Shown piece after piece: positions 17,534 through 25,912 of a stretch of DNA of 44,646 nucleotides. Source of the DNA: Sphingomonadales bacterium (GTDB lineage: Bacteria > Pseudomonadota > Alphaproteobacteria > Sphingomonadales > Sphingomonadaceae); contig JAAURJ010000022.1 in assembly GCA_012032285.1 (NCBI GenBank), forward strand, positions 1-44,646, read 5' to 3'. Numbering within the stretch: the stretch's first letter is position 1; each line of letters begins with the position of its first letter. The position numbers were made by a program, and so were the translations under genes. The notes under the pieces are model-generated. The model ran no database searches and was not told where the DNA came from. It saw only the letters and a program-made list of their open reading frames with translations.

Positions 17534-17946
17534 ATGTCTTTAATAGAAGGAATAATCGGCCCGGTGGCCAAATTGATCGATAAAATCATTCCCGATCCTC
17601 GCGCCCGTGATGCAGCGAAGCTGGAATTGATCAAATTACAGGGCAGCCAGGAAATGGAAACGTTGCGCACGCAAATGGCGGCGATATTGGCCGAAGCGCA
17701 ATCCGCCGACCCGTGGACCAGCCGCGCCCGCCCCAGCTTCCTTTATGTAATCTATGCGATCATCCTTGGGCCATACCCATGGGCTTTATCGCCGCGTTCC
17801 AACCCGACGTTGCAAAGGGTATTTCAGAAGGCATGAATGGCTATCTTTCCGGCATTCCAGATGCATTATGGGGATTATTCGGTACTGGCTATTTGGGCTA
17901 TACCGCCGCACGGCAATGGGGCAAGGTTAAGGGCGTGGACAAATAA
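17534..17946 (+). CDS. Holin of the three-TM gene-transfer-agent family (frameshifted as given)
   Basis: About 137 aa when repaired. The soluble N-terminus IDKIIPDPRARDAAKLELIK (about 15-34) is followed by a helix ending in the conserved DPWTSRARPSFLYVIYAII (about 61-79). The frame then changes. One more T in CCTTGGG (about 17765) restores L-W-A-I-P-M-GFIAAFQPDVAKGISEGMNG and runs to GYTAARQWGKVKGVDK. This arrangement ('RPSFLYV' plus 'W-IPMG-I-A' and a C-terminal 'GYTAAR--EK--G') is that of the GTA_holin_3TM family. Such holins make the inner-membrane lesion that lets the endolysin reach the wall. AGGAGAAGTC precedes the ATG. It is co-directional with the endolysin 17 bp upstream. Confidence 0.8.
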
Positions 17947-18044
17947 GGGTTTGTTTATATGCACATTTGTATCGGGGACGAGCAATAACTATTGCCCTGC
18001 CCCGATGCATATTGTTACATTATAGCAATCCATAGGAGGATATG

Positions 18045-18338
18045 ATGAGCGCAGCAAAAACATTAACCGGTAAAATCGCAACCCTGTTATTGGCAGCGAG
18101 CGTTTCCGCTTGCGGAACAGGACAAGAAAAGGACAAGCAAGCCGAAACGGCTGATCCGCAAAATTCCGCAGGCGTTCCTGAAAAGGCATCCGCAAGCAGC
18201 GAAATTGATGCGGCCGCCGAAGAGGCCATGAAGGCCGCCGAAACCAAAATGGACGGCGAAGTCAAAAATACTATCTCTGACAACGCTGTAAAAAATAGTT
18301 TATTGTCTTCTATGCTTGCGGTTTTCACCAATATTTAA
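18045..18338 (+). CDS. Small putative lipoprotein
   Basis: About 97 aa. Signal peptide MSAAKTLTGKIATLLLAASV followed by a lipobox VSAC. The mature part is hydrophilic, Ala/Glu/Lys-rich (QEKDKQAETADPQ onward) and probably helical, with a short hydrophobic end SLLSSMLAVFTNI. AGGAGGA at 18034-18040 is 5-6 bp from ATG 18045 but only 2-3 bp from ATG 18042, so 18045 is preferred. No family recognised. It lies between the holin (98 bp upstream) and the ligase-like gene. It could belong with either or neither. Confidence 0.65.
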   Translation: MSAAKTLTGKIATLLLAASVSACGTGQEKDKQAETADPQNSAGVPEKASASSEIDAAAEEAMKAAETKMDGEVKNTISDNAVKNSLLSSMLAVFTNI

Positions 18339-18392
18339 CCATAATCCGTCAACGCTGTCCTGCAACGCTTTCGCAAAGTTTAAGGACAAACT

Positions 18393-19673
18393 GTGCCACA
18401 AATGGCCACCGCCTCGCCCGCCGCTATTCCAACCCATCAGGCACGTGTTGATACTGTCTGGAAAACGGCCATATGGCTTACCGCATTTTTGCCGTTCATT
18501 CAGGCGATAGTGACGTGGGATTATGATGGCCGGATGGAAGGTATGTGGTTCGCGCTGCGTCATTATTCTTTTCCCGCAATCATCGGCGAAATAGCGATTA
18601 TCATGATCGCAATACGCAGCGGTATGTTACCCAGCACCTATATGAAATCATTATCAAAAACTGCAATGGCTGCGTTACTGCTCTGGGCAATTTTCGCTTT
18701 ATTCAGCAGCCTGTTTATCGCCGATAATCGTGCAGTTTCCATGATGACGCTTATCCGGTTTGCGCTCCACGGCCTGTTTCTGGCGGCGCTGATCCATATG
18801 GTGAGGCAGGCTCGTCTCTTTTCCCCTATCCAATGGCTATTGGCGATCATGGCAGGGATATTGGCCTATATTGCCGTGCTGACCCTTTTTGCGCTCACCA
18901 TTCCCGATCCCGCCAATTTTCCATGGATGCAGCGCCTGCCTTCGGCAACCAATATCCGCCAGATTGCCAATATTATCGCCATTCCCGCCATTGCCCCTTT
19001 TGCGCTTCTTTTTTTTAGCAATGGCAAGCATAAATGGTCCTATGCCGCCGCAATATTCGCGCTTACCCTGTTCATCGCATGGAGTGGCAGTAGGGGTGCC
19101 CTTTTCGGCATGGTAACGGGCACCATTGGGGCATTGATCCTGATGCGCCGGATCCCGGCATATTCATCCATTGCGGCGGCGACTGCTTCATTTTTCTGTG
19201 CTTTGCTGGCATCGCTGGCCTTATCGCTTCCAACCGGCTCATTTGGGCTTTTCCGATTTGCGAACAAGGCACAAGATATTACAAGCGGCCGAGTAGAAAT
19301 CTGGATTAACACCATCACTGAAATTGGCAAAAGTCCATGGACCGGCCATGGCGCGGGCAGCTTTAATGTCAATATGCACGCGCTACATGGTATTGATTTT
19401 AACCATCCACATAATTTCATCCTGCAATTTGCCTATGATTGGGGCATAGTCGGGGGGGCGGCGATACTGCTGCTTTTGGCGCTGTTCGGCTTGACCATCG
19501 TCAGATCTGCTGCAAAAGCGCCGCTGACCGGCTTTGCCGCCTTGGCCGGATTTTTAACATTGCTGACCATTTCGATGGTGGACGGAGCGCTTTTTTATCC
19601 GTTGACAATTATGATGGTGCTGGCAATGGTCGCGCCGGTTTTTATCAGTAATTTGCATCAAGATACAAAATAG
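18393..19673 (+). CDS. O-antigen ligase/polymerase-like membrane protein
   Basis: A 426-aa polytopic protein with about 10-12 predicted TM helices. Wzy_C/O-antigen ligase features are present: AWSGSRGALFGMVTG (about 230-244), then a large loop with SPWTGHGAGSFN and HPHNFILQFAYDWGIVGG (about 337-354). The conserved Arg and His of these loops are those thought to act in glycan transfer. It either joins polysaccharide to a lipid acceptor or polymerises repeat units in the periplasm; sequence alone does not decide which. GTG start at 18393 after AAGGACAAACT; ATG 18402 is an alternative. The next gene starts 9 bp after the stop, so ligase, epimerase and probably ugd form one surface-polysaccharide operon. 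Confidence 0.82.
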   Translation: MPQMATASPAAIPTHQARVDTVWKTAIWLTAFLPFIQAIVTWDYDGRMEGMWFALRHYSFPAIIGEIAIIMIAIRSGMLPSTYMKSLSKTAMAALLLWAIFALFSSLFIADNRAVSMMTLIRFALHGLFLAALIHMVRQARLFSPIQWLLAIMAGILAYIAVLTLFALTIPDPANFPWMQRLPSATNIRQIANIIAIPAIAPFALLFFSNGKHKWSYAAAIFALTLFIAWSGSRGALFGMVTGTIGALILMRRIPAYSSIAAATASFFCALLASLALSLPTGSFGLFRFANKAQDITSGRVEIWINTITEIGKSPWTGHGAGSFNVNMHALHGIDFNHPHNFILQFAYDWGIVGGAAILLLLALFGLTIVRSAAKAPLTGFAALAGFLTLLTISMVDGALFYPLTIMMVLAMVAPVFISNLHQDTK

Positions 19674-19682
19674 GAGCAGCCT

Positions 19683-20687
19683 GTGACACAATCCGCAACC
19701 CTCGTCACGGGTGCAGCCGGCTTTATAGGTTACCATGTGTGCCGCAGGCTTATTCTGGCCGGCGAAACGGTGGTTGGGATCGACAATCTCAATGATTATT
19801 ATGACCCGCAGTTGAAACTGGATCGCTTGGCAGAACTGCAAAAACTGAACGGTGATTTCACCTTCCACAAATGCGATTTTGCCGACCATGAAGCACTGGA
19901 TACCGCGCTTTTCGAGCATGGTTTTGACCGGATCATTCATTTGGGCGCACAGGCGGGCGTTCGCTATTCCATTGAAAACCCGCGTGTTTATGTTCAATCC
20001 AATCTTGTCGGCCATCTGAACATATTGGAACTGGCCCGTCACAGGCAGATTAATCATATGGTCTATGCCTCCTCCTCCAGTGTTTACGGTCAGAATGCGA
20101 AAATTCCTTTCAGCGTCGCCGACCGGGTGGATCGGCCAGTATCGCTATATGCCGCGACCAAGAAATCGGATGAGTTGATCAGTGAAAGCTATGCTCATTT
20201 ATACCGCATCCCGCTCACGGGATTGCGCTTCTTCACTGTATACGGCCCATGGGGGCGGCCCGATATGGCGCCCTGGCTGTTTACAGAGGCTATATTGAAC
20301 GGCGATCCGATCAAAGTGTTCAACCATGGCAAAATGCGCCGCGATTTTACCTATATTGATGATATTGTCGATGGCCTGATGGCTGTATTGGCAAGCCCGC
20401 CAGCCGATAATGGTCAAATTAAAGCCGGTGGCAGTGAATCGCCGCACGCGCTTTATAATATCGGCAACAACCAGTCCGAAGAATTAGGCCATTTTATCGC
20501 AACAATCGAAGCCGCGTGCGGGCGCAAGGCGGAAAAAATCATGATGGATATGCAGCCGGGCGACGTTCCGGCCACCTATGCCGATATTGATGACATAAAC
20601 CGCGACATGGGTTACCGGCCCGCAACCTCTATCGACAGCGGCATTCCCGCCTTTGTCAATTGGTATCGAGGCTATAAAGGGCTTTGA
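19683..20687 (+). CDS. NAD-dependent epimerase, UDP-glucuronate 4-epimerase type
   Basis: A 334-aa extended short-chain dehydrogenase. NAD motif GAAGFIGYHVCRRL (about 8-21), then GIDNLNDYYDPQLK, which is strongly reminiscent of UDP-glucuronate 4-epimerases. Catalytic SSSSVYG and Y-x3-K in SLYAATKKSDELISESYAH (about 154-172), and RFFTVYGPWGRPDMA. It converts UDP-glucuronate to UDP-galacturonate, fitting the UDP-glucose dehydrogenase 70 bp downstream, which would supply its substrate. GTG start at 19683 preceded by AGGAGCAGCCT. No truncation is seen. Alternative: another nucleotide-sugar 4-epimerase of the same clan. Confidence 0.88.
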   Translation: MTQSATLVTGAAGFIGYHVCRRLILAGETVVGIDNLNDYYDPQLKLDRLAELQKLNGDFTFHKCDFADHEALDTALFEHGFDRIIHLGAQAGVRYSIENPRVYVQSNLVGHLNILELARHRQINHMVYASSSSVYGQNAKIPFSVADRVDRPVSLYAATKKSDELISESYAHLYRIPLTGLRFFTVYGPWGRPDMAPWLFTEAILNGDPIKVFNHGKMRRDFTYIDDIVDGLMAVLASPPADNGQIKAGGSESPHALYNIGNNQSEELGHFIATIEAACGRKAEKIMMDMQPGDVPATYADIDDINRDMGYRPATSIDSGIPAFVNWYRGYKGL

Positions 20688-20757
20688 TAGACTTGCCGAA
20701 CAGGCGCAAGCTACTTAAAGCGCACAGCAGCACCATTAAGAAACAGATTGGCACAAT

Positions 20758-22059
20758 ATGAAAATCGCAATGATCGGATCGGGATATGTAGGGCTTGTAT
20801 CGGGGGCCTGTTTTGCCGATTTTGGCCATGAGGTCATCTGTGTTGATAAGGATGAGAGCAAGATTGCCCGGCTGAATGATAATGTCATGCCGATTTATGA
20901 ACCGGGTCTCGATAGCCTTGTAAAAACCAATGTCGATGCCGGACGGCTGAGTTTTTCGACAGATCTGGCGACATCTGTTAAAGGATGCGATGCGGTTTTC
21001 ATTGCGGTGGGAACCCCGTCACGGCGCGGCGACGGCCATGCGGACTTAAGCTATGTCTATGCCGCTTCCGAAGAATTGGCAGGGGCCATTGATCCTAATA
21101 CCGTCATTGTGACCAAATCCACCGTCCCCGTCGGCACCGGCGATGAGGTCGAACGGATCGTCAGGGAAGCCAATCCCGGTCTGGATTTTGCGGTGGTTTC
21201 CAACCCCGAATTTTTGCGTGAAGGGGCCGCCATTGGCGATTTCAAACGCCCCGACCGTATTGTCGTAGGTAGCAATGATGAATGGGCGAAAGAGGTCATG
21301 CACGCCATATACCGCCCGCTTTTCCTTAACGAATCACCGATATTATTCACAAGCCGCCGTTCATCGGAGCTGATTAAATATGCCGCCAATGCCTTTTTGG
21401 CGACGAAGATCACCTTCATCAACGAAATGGCCGATTTGTGCGAAAAATTGGGCGCAAATGTACAGGATGTTTCGCGCGGCATTGGCCTTGACGGGCGTAT
21501 CGGGTCCAAATTTCTGCACGCTGGCCCCGGCTATGGCGGCAGCTGTTTTCCAAAAGACACGCTGGCGCTGCTGAAAACCGCGCAGGATAATGAAAGTCCG
21601 GTGCGCATCGTGTCCGCAGTTGTTGAGGCCAATGATCTGCGCAAGCGCGCTATGGGCCGAAAGGTTATTGCGGCCATGGGCGGCGAGGCGCGGGGCAAAA
21701 AAGTGGCGCTGCTGGGCCTGACCTTCAAACCCAATACCGATGATATGCGCGATGCCCCTTCTATTGCGATTGTGCAGACTTTGCTCGATGCCGGTGCCCA
21801 AATTGCCGCCCATGATCCCGAAGGCATGGAGGAGGCCGCCAAGATCATGCCAGAAGTTGAAATGACCGCCAGCGCCTATGCCGCTGCTGCCGGTGCTGAT
21901 GCGGTTGCGATCGTCACCGAATGGGACGCTTACCGCGCATTGGACCTAAACAAATTGCGCAGCGCCATGGCTGGTAATGCGCTCATTGATATGCGCAATA
22001 TTTACAACAAAGCACAAGCGGAATCCGCCGGGTTCCAATATAGCAGTATTGGAAGATAG
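20758..22059 (+). CDS. UDP-glucose 6-dehydrogenase
   Basis: A 433-aa protein of the UDP-glucose/GDP-mannose dehydrogenase family. N-terminal Rossmann domain MKIAMIGSGYVGLVSGACFA; TKSTVPVGTGDEV; ligand loop SNPEFLREGAAIGDF; catalytic Cys in GPGYGGSCFPKDTLAL (about 255-270); C-terminal domain GLTFKPNTDDMRDAPS. It oxidises UDP-glucose twice to UDP-glucuronate, the precursor for acidic exopolysaccharides and, through the epimerase upstream, UDP-galacturonate. Equivalent genes are called ugd or rkpK. It is co-directional with the polysaccharide genes. It ends 5 bp before the stop of the convergent unknown gene. Confidence 0.95.
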   Translation: MKIAMIGSGYVGLVSGACFADFGHEVICVDKDESKIARLNDNVMPIYEPGLDSLVKTNVDAGRLSFSTDLATSVKGCDAVFIAVGTPSRRGDGHADLSYVYAASEELAGAIDPNTVIVTKSTVPVGTGDEVERIVREANPGLDFAVVSNPEFLREGAAIGDFKRPDRIVVGSNDEWAKEVMHAIYRPLFLNESPILFTSRRSSELIKYAANAFLATKITFINEMADLCEKLGANVQDVSRGIGLDGRIGSKFLHAGPGYGGSCFPKDTLALLKTAQDNESPVRIVSAVVEANDLRKRAMGRKVIAAMGGEARGKKVALLGLTFKPNTDDMRDAPSIAIVQTLLDAGAQIAAHDPEGMEEAAKIMPEVEMTASAYAAAAGADAVAIVTEWDAYRALDLNKLRSAMAGNALIDMRNIYNKAQAESAGFQYSSIGR

Positions 22060-22064
22060 ATTTT

Positions 22065-22979
22065 TTATGCCGCCTTGCGCTGGAACAAGCGCCGGAAGAA
22101 ACCGACTTTTACTTCTTCCACTGGTTCTTCTTCTTTAAGCTTTTGGCGTAACAGCGCACCGGTTAATTCGGGGGTATCCTCTTCCATATTGCGTTCGATT
22201 TTTACAGCCAGCTTTGGCATTTTGGCGGCTTCGACCACCTTCGCCTCTTTGGGAACATAGACAGAGGTGAACTCGATCTTCATGTTATGCATTCCGACAA
22301 TAACCGGGATTTTCCCCGACAGGCCAAATCCATCGAGCAGGCTTTTGACCGATTGGTGGAACCGAATCGCCCGCAGCATCGCGCACAGGCGAAATTCAAT
22401 ATAGGGCAGCGGAATAATGTCTGCAGCCAATCCCTCAGCTGCATCTAATACGTGCTGCTGGTCACGGAAATGATATTGGCGCTTATGGCGCAATAAAGCG
22501 CTGTTCAGCTCGCTCAGGCCGTTTAGCTCCAAATAGACTTCCAAATCCTCCGATTTGCCATACCATGATGGGTCGGGATTTAGCGCGGCCGTCAGCAATT
22601 CGGCGCGGGACATGGCGGAAAAGGGCAGATATTCGTCGGTATACAGAACAACCTCGGCATCGGGATGGTGGGTGATATTTTTATCCTCAAACACCAGATC
22701 CTCTTCATTGGACATAACAATATGCACCGCAGTAATAGGCTCTTCACCTTCATATTGGGCAATAGCATCGCCTATTTCCGCCCATCCGGACAATTCGACC
22801 GCATCCTCATCCAATTCGCGGCACAGATTGGACAGCGGCGTATCCATTTCTTCCAGCTCATCCAATATTCGCTGCGCCGCTATATCAAGATCGCCGGCAT
22901 GGACGAACGCCTCTACCTGACGCAGATATTCGGCCTCCGCCGCTTCATCAAACCATTTTGTCTGCAATGGATGTGTCAT
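22065..22979 (-). CDS. Conserved hypothetical cytoplasmic protein
   Basis: A 304-aa soluble protein that I do not recognise. It begins MTHPLQTKWFDEAAEAEYLR, is acidic in the first half (EEMDTPLSNLCRELDEDAVE), and has a patterned middle (AVHIVMSNEEDLVFEDKNIT; VVLYTDEYLPFSAMSRAELL). The Pro/Glu-rich stretch near the end (LKEEEPVEEVKVG) leads to a basic tail FFRRLFQRKAA that could bind membrane or nucleic acid. No signal peptide or TM helix. ATG 22979 is preferred over the TTG one codon upstream. Codon use and reading frame look normal, so the gene is real. Neighbours (ugd convergent, bacterioferritin upstream on the same strand) give no functional clue. Confidence 0.7.
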   Translation of the reverse strand: MTHPLQTKWFDEAAEAEYLRQVEAFVHAGDLDIAAQRILDELEEMDTPLSNLCRELDEDAVELSGWAEIGDAIAQYEGEEPITAVHIVMSNEEDLVFEDKNITHHPDAEVVLYTDEYLPFSAMSRAELLTAALNPDPSWYGKSEDLEVYLELNGLSELNSALLRHKRQYHFRDQQHVLDAAEGLAADIIPLPYIEFRLCAMLRAIRFHQSVKSLLDGFGLSGKIPVIVGMHNMKIEFTSVYVPKEAKVVEAAKMPKLAVKIERNMEEDTPELTGALLRQKLKEEEPVEEVKVGFFRRLFQRKAA

Positions 22980-23086
22980 CAAAAATGCCCCTGAAACATG
23001 ATCGTTCCTTGGGGCATTATAGGTAAAATATTGTAATAGGGTAAATGAAGCGCTTTGCGGATATTAACCAAAAGCGGACCCCGCTA

Positions 23087-23569
23087 TCATCCCTCTTCGG
23101 GCGGATCGCATTGTAACTGGATATAATTTTGCAAACCCATTTTGCCGATCAGTTCAATCTGCGTTTCCAGCATATCGACATGATCTTCCTCGCTCGCCAA
23201 TATATCGGCGAACAGATCGCGGCTGACATAGTCGCGCACTTTTTCGCAATATTCGACCGCATCACGAAGCGGGGGCAGCGCTTCCAGTTCCAGCTCCAAA
23301 TCGCATTTCAACAACTCTTCGACATTTTCGCCAATGCGCAACGCGCCCAGCGCCTGGAAATTGGGCAACCCGTCCAAAAACAATATACGTTCAGCCAGCT
23401 TGTCAGCGTGCTTCATCTCATCAATAGATTCGCCATATTCGAATTTGGCCAGCTTGTTCATCCCCCAATTGTCCAGCATCCTGTAATGCAGGAAATATTG
23501 GTTAATCGCGGTCAATTCATTTTTGAGCACGATATTGAGATATTCAATGACTTTTTTGTCGCCCTTCAT
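23087..23569 (-). CDS. bfr: Bacterioferritin
   Basis: A 160-aa four-helix ferritin-like subunit of the heme-containing 24-mer that oxidises and stores iron. Counting from ATG 23569, the ferroxidase ligands fall at family positions: E18, E51, H54, E94, E127, H130. The heme-ligating M52 is also present. The start [12 protein letters not shown] is typical; AAAGGG lies 8 bp upstream, and the GTG two codons earlier is not needed. bfd lies about 110 bp upstream on the same strand. One Fur-box-like element (23673-23692) lies at the bfd/bfr boundary, so iron-dependent control is likely (inference). Confidence 0.97.
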   Translation of the reverse strand: MKGDKKVIEYLNIVLKNELTAINQYFLHYRMLDNWGMNKLAKFEYGESIDEMKHADKLAERILFLDGLPNFQALGALRIGENVEELLKCDLELELEALPPLRDAVEYCEKVRDYVSRDLFADILASEEDHVDMLETQIELIGKMGLQNYIQLQCDPPEEG

Positions 23570-23672
23570 GGCCACAGCCCTTTCTCTTAAGGTCTTATCT
23601 ATAGGTACAAACTATCAGGCCCGCACCGTTAGCGCAAAGAGAAAATGGCTGTTTTCTGGGCTTTTTTAGCTA

Positions 23673-23692
23673 TTGAGACTAGCAAGCAATAG
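23673..23692 (+). promoter_or_regulatory. Fur-box-like element, copy 3 (bfd end / bfr upstream)
   Basis: TTGAGACTAGCAAGCAATAG matches the two elements at 23868-23915 in most positions (shared TTGAGA at one end and GCAATAG at the other, same length). It overlaps the bfd stop codon and lies about 104 bp upstream of the bfr start. The pattern resembles Fur boxes of proteobacteria (TTGAGAATnATTCGCAA type). Role inferred. Confidence 0.5.
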
Positions 23693-23852
23693 CGGTTTCA
23701 TTATTGATAATGCGTTTTGCGAGCGGCACACATTGGCCGCATTGGAATTTGCAACCCAATTTACGATAGGCCTTTGCCGGACTGCGCGCACCAGAACGAA
23801 CAGCCTCCCGAACTTCACCTTCTTTCAATGCATTGCAGTGGCAAATAATCAC
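23679..23852 (-). CDS. bfd: Bacterioferritin-associated ferredoxin (57 aa)
   Basis: Read directly from the minus strand: MIICHCNALKEGEVREAVRS, continuing through KAYRKLGCKFQCGQCVPLAK. The four [2Fe-2S] ligands are C4, C6, C38 and C41, the same spacing as known Bfd proteins. Bfd docks on bacterioferritin and reduces the ferric core to release iron. The only possible start is GTG 23850-23852, since an in-frame TGA lies two codons upstream; AGGAG precedes it by 12 bp. At 57 aa with a GTG start it is easily missed. It precedes bfr, its partner, on the same strand. Paired Fur-box-like elements lie just upstream. Confidence 0.93.
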   Translation of the reverse strand: MIICHCNALKEGEVREAVRSGARSPAKAYRKLGCKFQCGQCVPLAKRIINNETAIAC

Positions 23853-23867
23853 GGCGAATCAAAACTC

Positions 23868-23915
23868 CTATTGCGATGCACTCTCAATAAGATTTTTGAG
23901 ACTGGTTCGCAATAG
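23868..23915. promoter_or_regulatory. Paired inverted Fur-box-like elements upstream of bfd
   Basis: Two 20-bp elements in opposite orientation. Minus-strand copy at 23868-23887 (TTGAGAGTGCATCGCAATAG read on minus); plus-strand copy at 23896-23915 (TTGAGACTGGTTCGCAATAG). Together they make a symmetrical 48-bp structure: 9-bp outer arms CTATTGCGA/TCGCAATAG, 5-nt spacers, 6-bp inner arms TCTCAA/TTGAGA and an 8-nt centre. It occupies the gap between the uvrC stop and the bfd start, so it probably contains the bfd promoter/operator. Binding by an iron regulator is inference from the motif and the gene it precedes. Confidence 0.6.
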
Positions 23916-23918
23916 CGA

Positions 23919-25856
23919 TTATCCGCCGCCATGATAAAAATCATAAACCGTCTGCGCCACCGCCTCGCTGACCCCTGGCGTTCGCATTAAATCCTCCAAT
24001 GCGGCATCGCGCACCGCACGCGCCGTCCCGAAATGCATAAGCAGCGCTTTTTTTCGTGCCGGGCCGATACCGGGCACTTCGTCGAGCGGGCTGACGGTGA
24101 TCGCCTTGCTGCGTTTATTTCGGTGGGCGCCAATGGCAAAACGATGCACTTCGTCGCGCAGCCGCTGTAGATAGAACATTACGGGCGCATTGACCGCCAG
24201 TGTAAATTCCCGGCCGTCGGGAAAATGAAATGTTTCCCGCCCGGCATTGCGGTCTGGCCCCTTGCTGATACCGATAAAGGGGACATCATCAATGCCCATA
24301 TCATCCAACACGTCTTTGACCGCGCTCACCTGCCCCTTGCCGCCATCAATCAACAGCAAGTCGGGCCAGGCGCCGGAATCCCGCCCTTCCTCCTCCAAAG
24401 CGCGGCCAAACCGGCGGCGCATCACTTCGCGCATCATGGCAAAATCATCGCCCGGAACCGCATCCTTATCCTTGATATTCCATTTGCGATATTGCCCCTT
24501 CACAAAGCCGTCCGGTCCGGCCACCACCATCGCGCCCAGCGCGTTGCTGCCTTGTATATGGCTATTGTCATATATCTCGATCCGTGCAGGCGCTTCGGGC
24601 AGTTCGAACAGATCCGCCACTTCACGCAGCAACTTGCCCTGTGTTGCGCTTTCCGCTTGCCTCCGGTCAAGCGCCTCCACTGCGTTGCGCACCGCCTGCT
24701 TGATCAGCTTGGCCCTATCACCGCGCTGCGGTACGGCAATCGCCACTCTATGCCCGGCCTGTTCGGAAAGCGCATCGGTGAGCAGTGTGTCCTCCGACGG
24801 CAGGCGGTCTGTCAATATGCTCTTGGGCGGCGGCACGTCCTCATAGAATTGCATCAGGAAACTCGCCAGCACCTGATCCTCTGGCACATCGGCAGTATGC
24901 ACGGGAAAGAAGCTGCGATGCCCCCAATTCTGTCCGCCACGGATGAAAAAAGCCTGTATGCACATCGCGCCATTTTTCGCCGCCAACGCGAATATATCGG
25001 CGTCACCCACGCCTTGCGCATTGATCGCCTGCGACCCTTGAATGAAAGTCAGCGCTTTCAGGCGGTCCCGCAGCGTCGCGGCCGTTTCAAAATCCAGCGC
25101 TTCTGCTGCCGCCTCCATCTGGGCCGCCAGTTTTGCCTGCACGGCAGTTGATTTGCCCGACAGGAATGCGGCGGCGTCCCTAACCAGCCCATCATAGTCG
25201 GCTTTGCTGATCCGGTCGACACAGGGCGCGGAACAGCGCTTAATCTGATACAGCAAACAGGGCCGGTCCCGGTTGTTAAAAAAACTGTCGCTGCAATTGC
25301 GCAAAAGGAACAGTTTTTGCAGCGCGTTGATCGTCTGGTTGACCGAGCCGGCGCTAGCGAATGGCCCGTAATAATTGCCCTTATGCCGCCGCGCTCCTCG
25401 ATGTTTCTGGATACGCGGAAAATCATGGTCAGCACGAAGCAGGATGAATGGAAAGCTTTTATCATCACGTAGCAGGACATTATAGGCCGGGCGGTACCGC
25501 TTAATCAGCTGCGCCTCCAGCAACAGCGCCTCGGCCTCACTACCGGTGGTGATGATCGTCATACTACGCGTTTGCGCGACCATACGGCGCAGGCGGTTGG
25601 GCAAGCGCTCCACCTGCATATAATTGCTCACCCGGTTTTTCAGCGCCCTCGCCTTACCGACATACAGCACATCGCCGCGCGCATCCTGCATCCTGTAAAC
25701 ACCGGGCCGTGTAGGCAGCGTCTGCCATACATTGCGGATTGCGGCGACCCCGGCGTCCAGATCGGGCGTGCCAGAGCCACGCACCGCATAGGTCGCCTGC
25801 TCCTCGTTAAAGCGGGAGGCGGCATTGGGGGTATCAGGGCGACCGGCTTTTGTCAT
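23919..25856 (-). CDS. uvrC: Excinuclease ABC subunit UvrC
   Basis: A 645-aa nucleotide-excision-repair endonuclease that cuts on both sides of a UvrB-marked lesion. The GIY-YIG nuclease domain starts TLPTRPGVYRMQDARGDVLY (about 46-65) then VGKARALKNRVSNYM. A Cys-rich segment follows (NCSDSFFNNRDRPCLLYQIK, RCSAPCV), known to bind an Fe-S cluster in this family. Next come the UVR motif (EALDFETAATLRDRLKAL), the RNase H-like endonuclease domain (IEIYDNSHIQG, LLIDGGKGQ), and tandem helix-hairpin-helix at the end (EVPGIGPARKKALLMHFG). ATG 25856. Full length, no frame problem. The stop lies 4 bp from the bfd operator region. Confidence 0.97.
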   Translation of the reverse strand: MTKAGRPDTPNAASRFNEEQATYAVRGSGTPDLDAGVAAIRNVWQTLPTRPGVYRMQDARGDVLYVGKARALKNRVSNYMQVERLPNRLRRMVAQTRSMTIITTGSEAEALLLEAQLIKRYRPAYNVLLRDDKSFPFILLRADHDFPRIQKHRGARRHKGNYYGPFASAGSVNQTINALQKLFLLRNCSDSFFNNRDRPCLLYQIKRCSAPCVDRISKADYDGLVRDAAAFLSGKSTAVQAKLAAQMEAAAEALDFETAATLRDRLKALTFIQGSQAINAQGVGDADIFALAAKNGAMCIQAFFIRGGQNWGHRSFFPVHTADVPEDQVLASFLMQFYEDVPPPKSILTDRLPSEDTLLTDALSEQAGHRVAIAVPQRGDRAKLIKQAVRNAVEALDRRQAESATQGKLLREVADLFELPEAPARIEIYDNSHIQGSNALGAMVVAGPDGFVKGQYRKWNIKDKDAVPGDDFAMMREVMRRRFGRALEEEGRDSGAWPDLLLIDGGKGQVSAVKDVLDDMGIDDVPFIGISKGPDRNAGRETFHFPDGREFTLAVNAPVMFYLQRLRDEVHRFAIGAHRNKRSKAITVSPLDEVPGIGPARKKALLMHFGTARAVRDAALEDLMRTPGVSEAVAQTVYDFYHGGG

Positions 25857-25912
25857 GTTTTCGATCTAAGCGCGATTGGCGCGTTAAGCAAATGACGGTT
25901 TTAATAACCCTG

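Noticed and set aside
16644-17946. tRNA-Pro as integration site of a prophage remnant
   Set aside because: No duplicate of the tRNA 3' end, no integrase and no other phage genes in the window; the lysis pair looks resident.
23069-23086. Possible terminator after bfr (AGCGG-acc-CCGCT with adjacent A/T run)
   Set aside because: Only a 5-bp stem and four T residues; too weak to annotate as a terminator.
24225-25151. 308-aa plus-strand ORF inside uvrC
   Set aside because: Antisense to a fully conserved gene; composition typical of a reverse-strand shadow.
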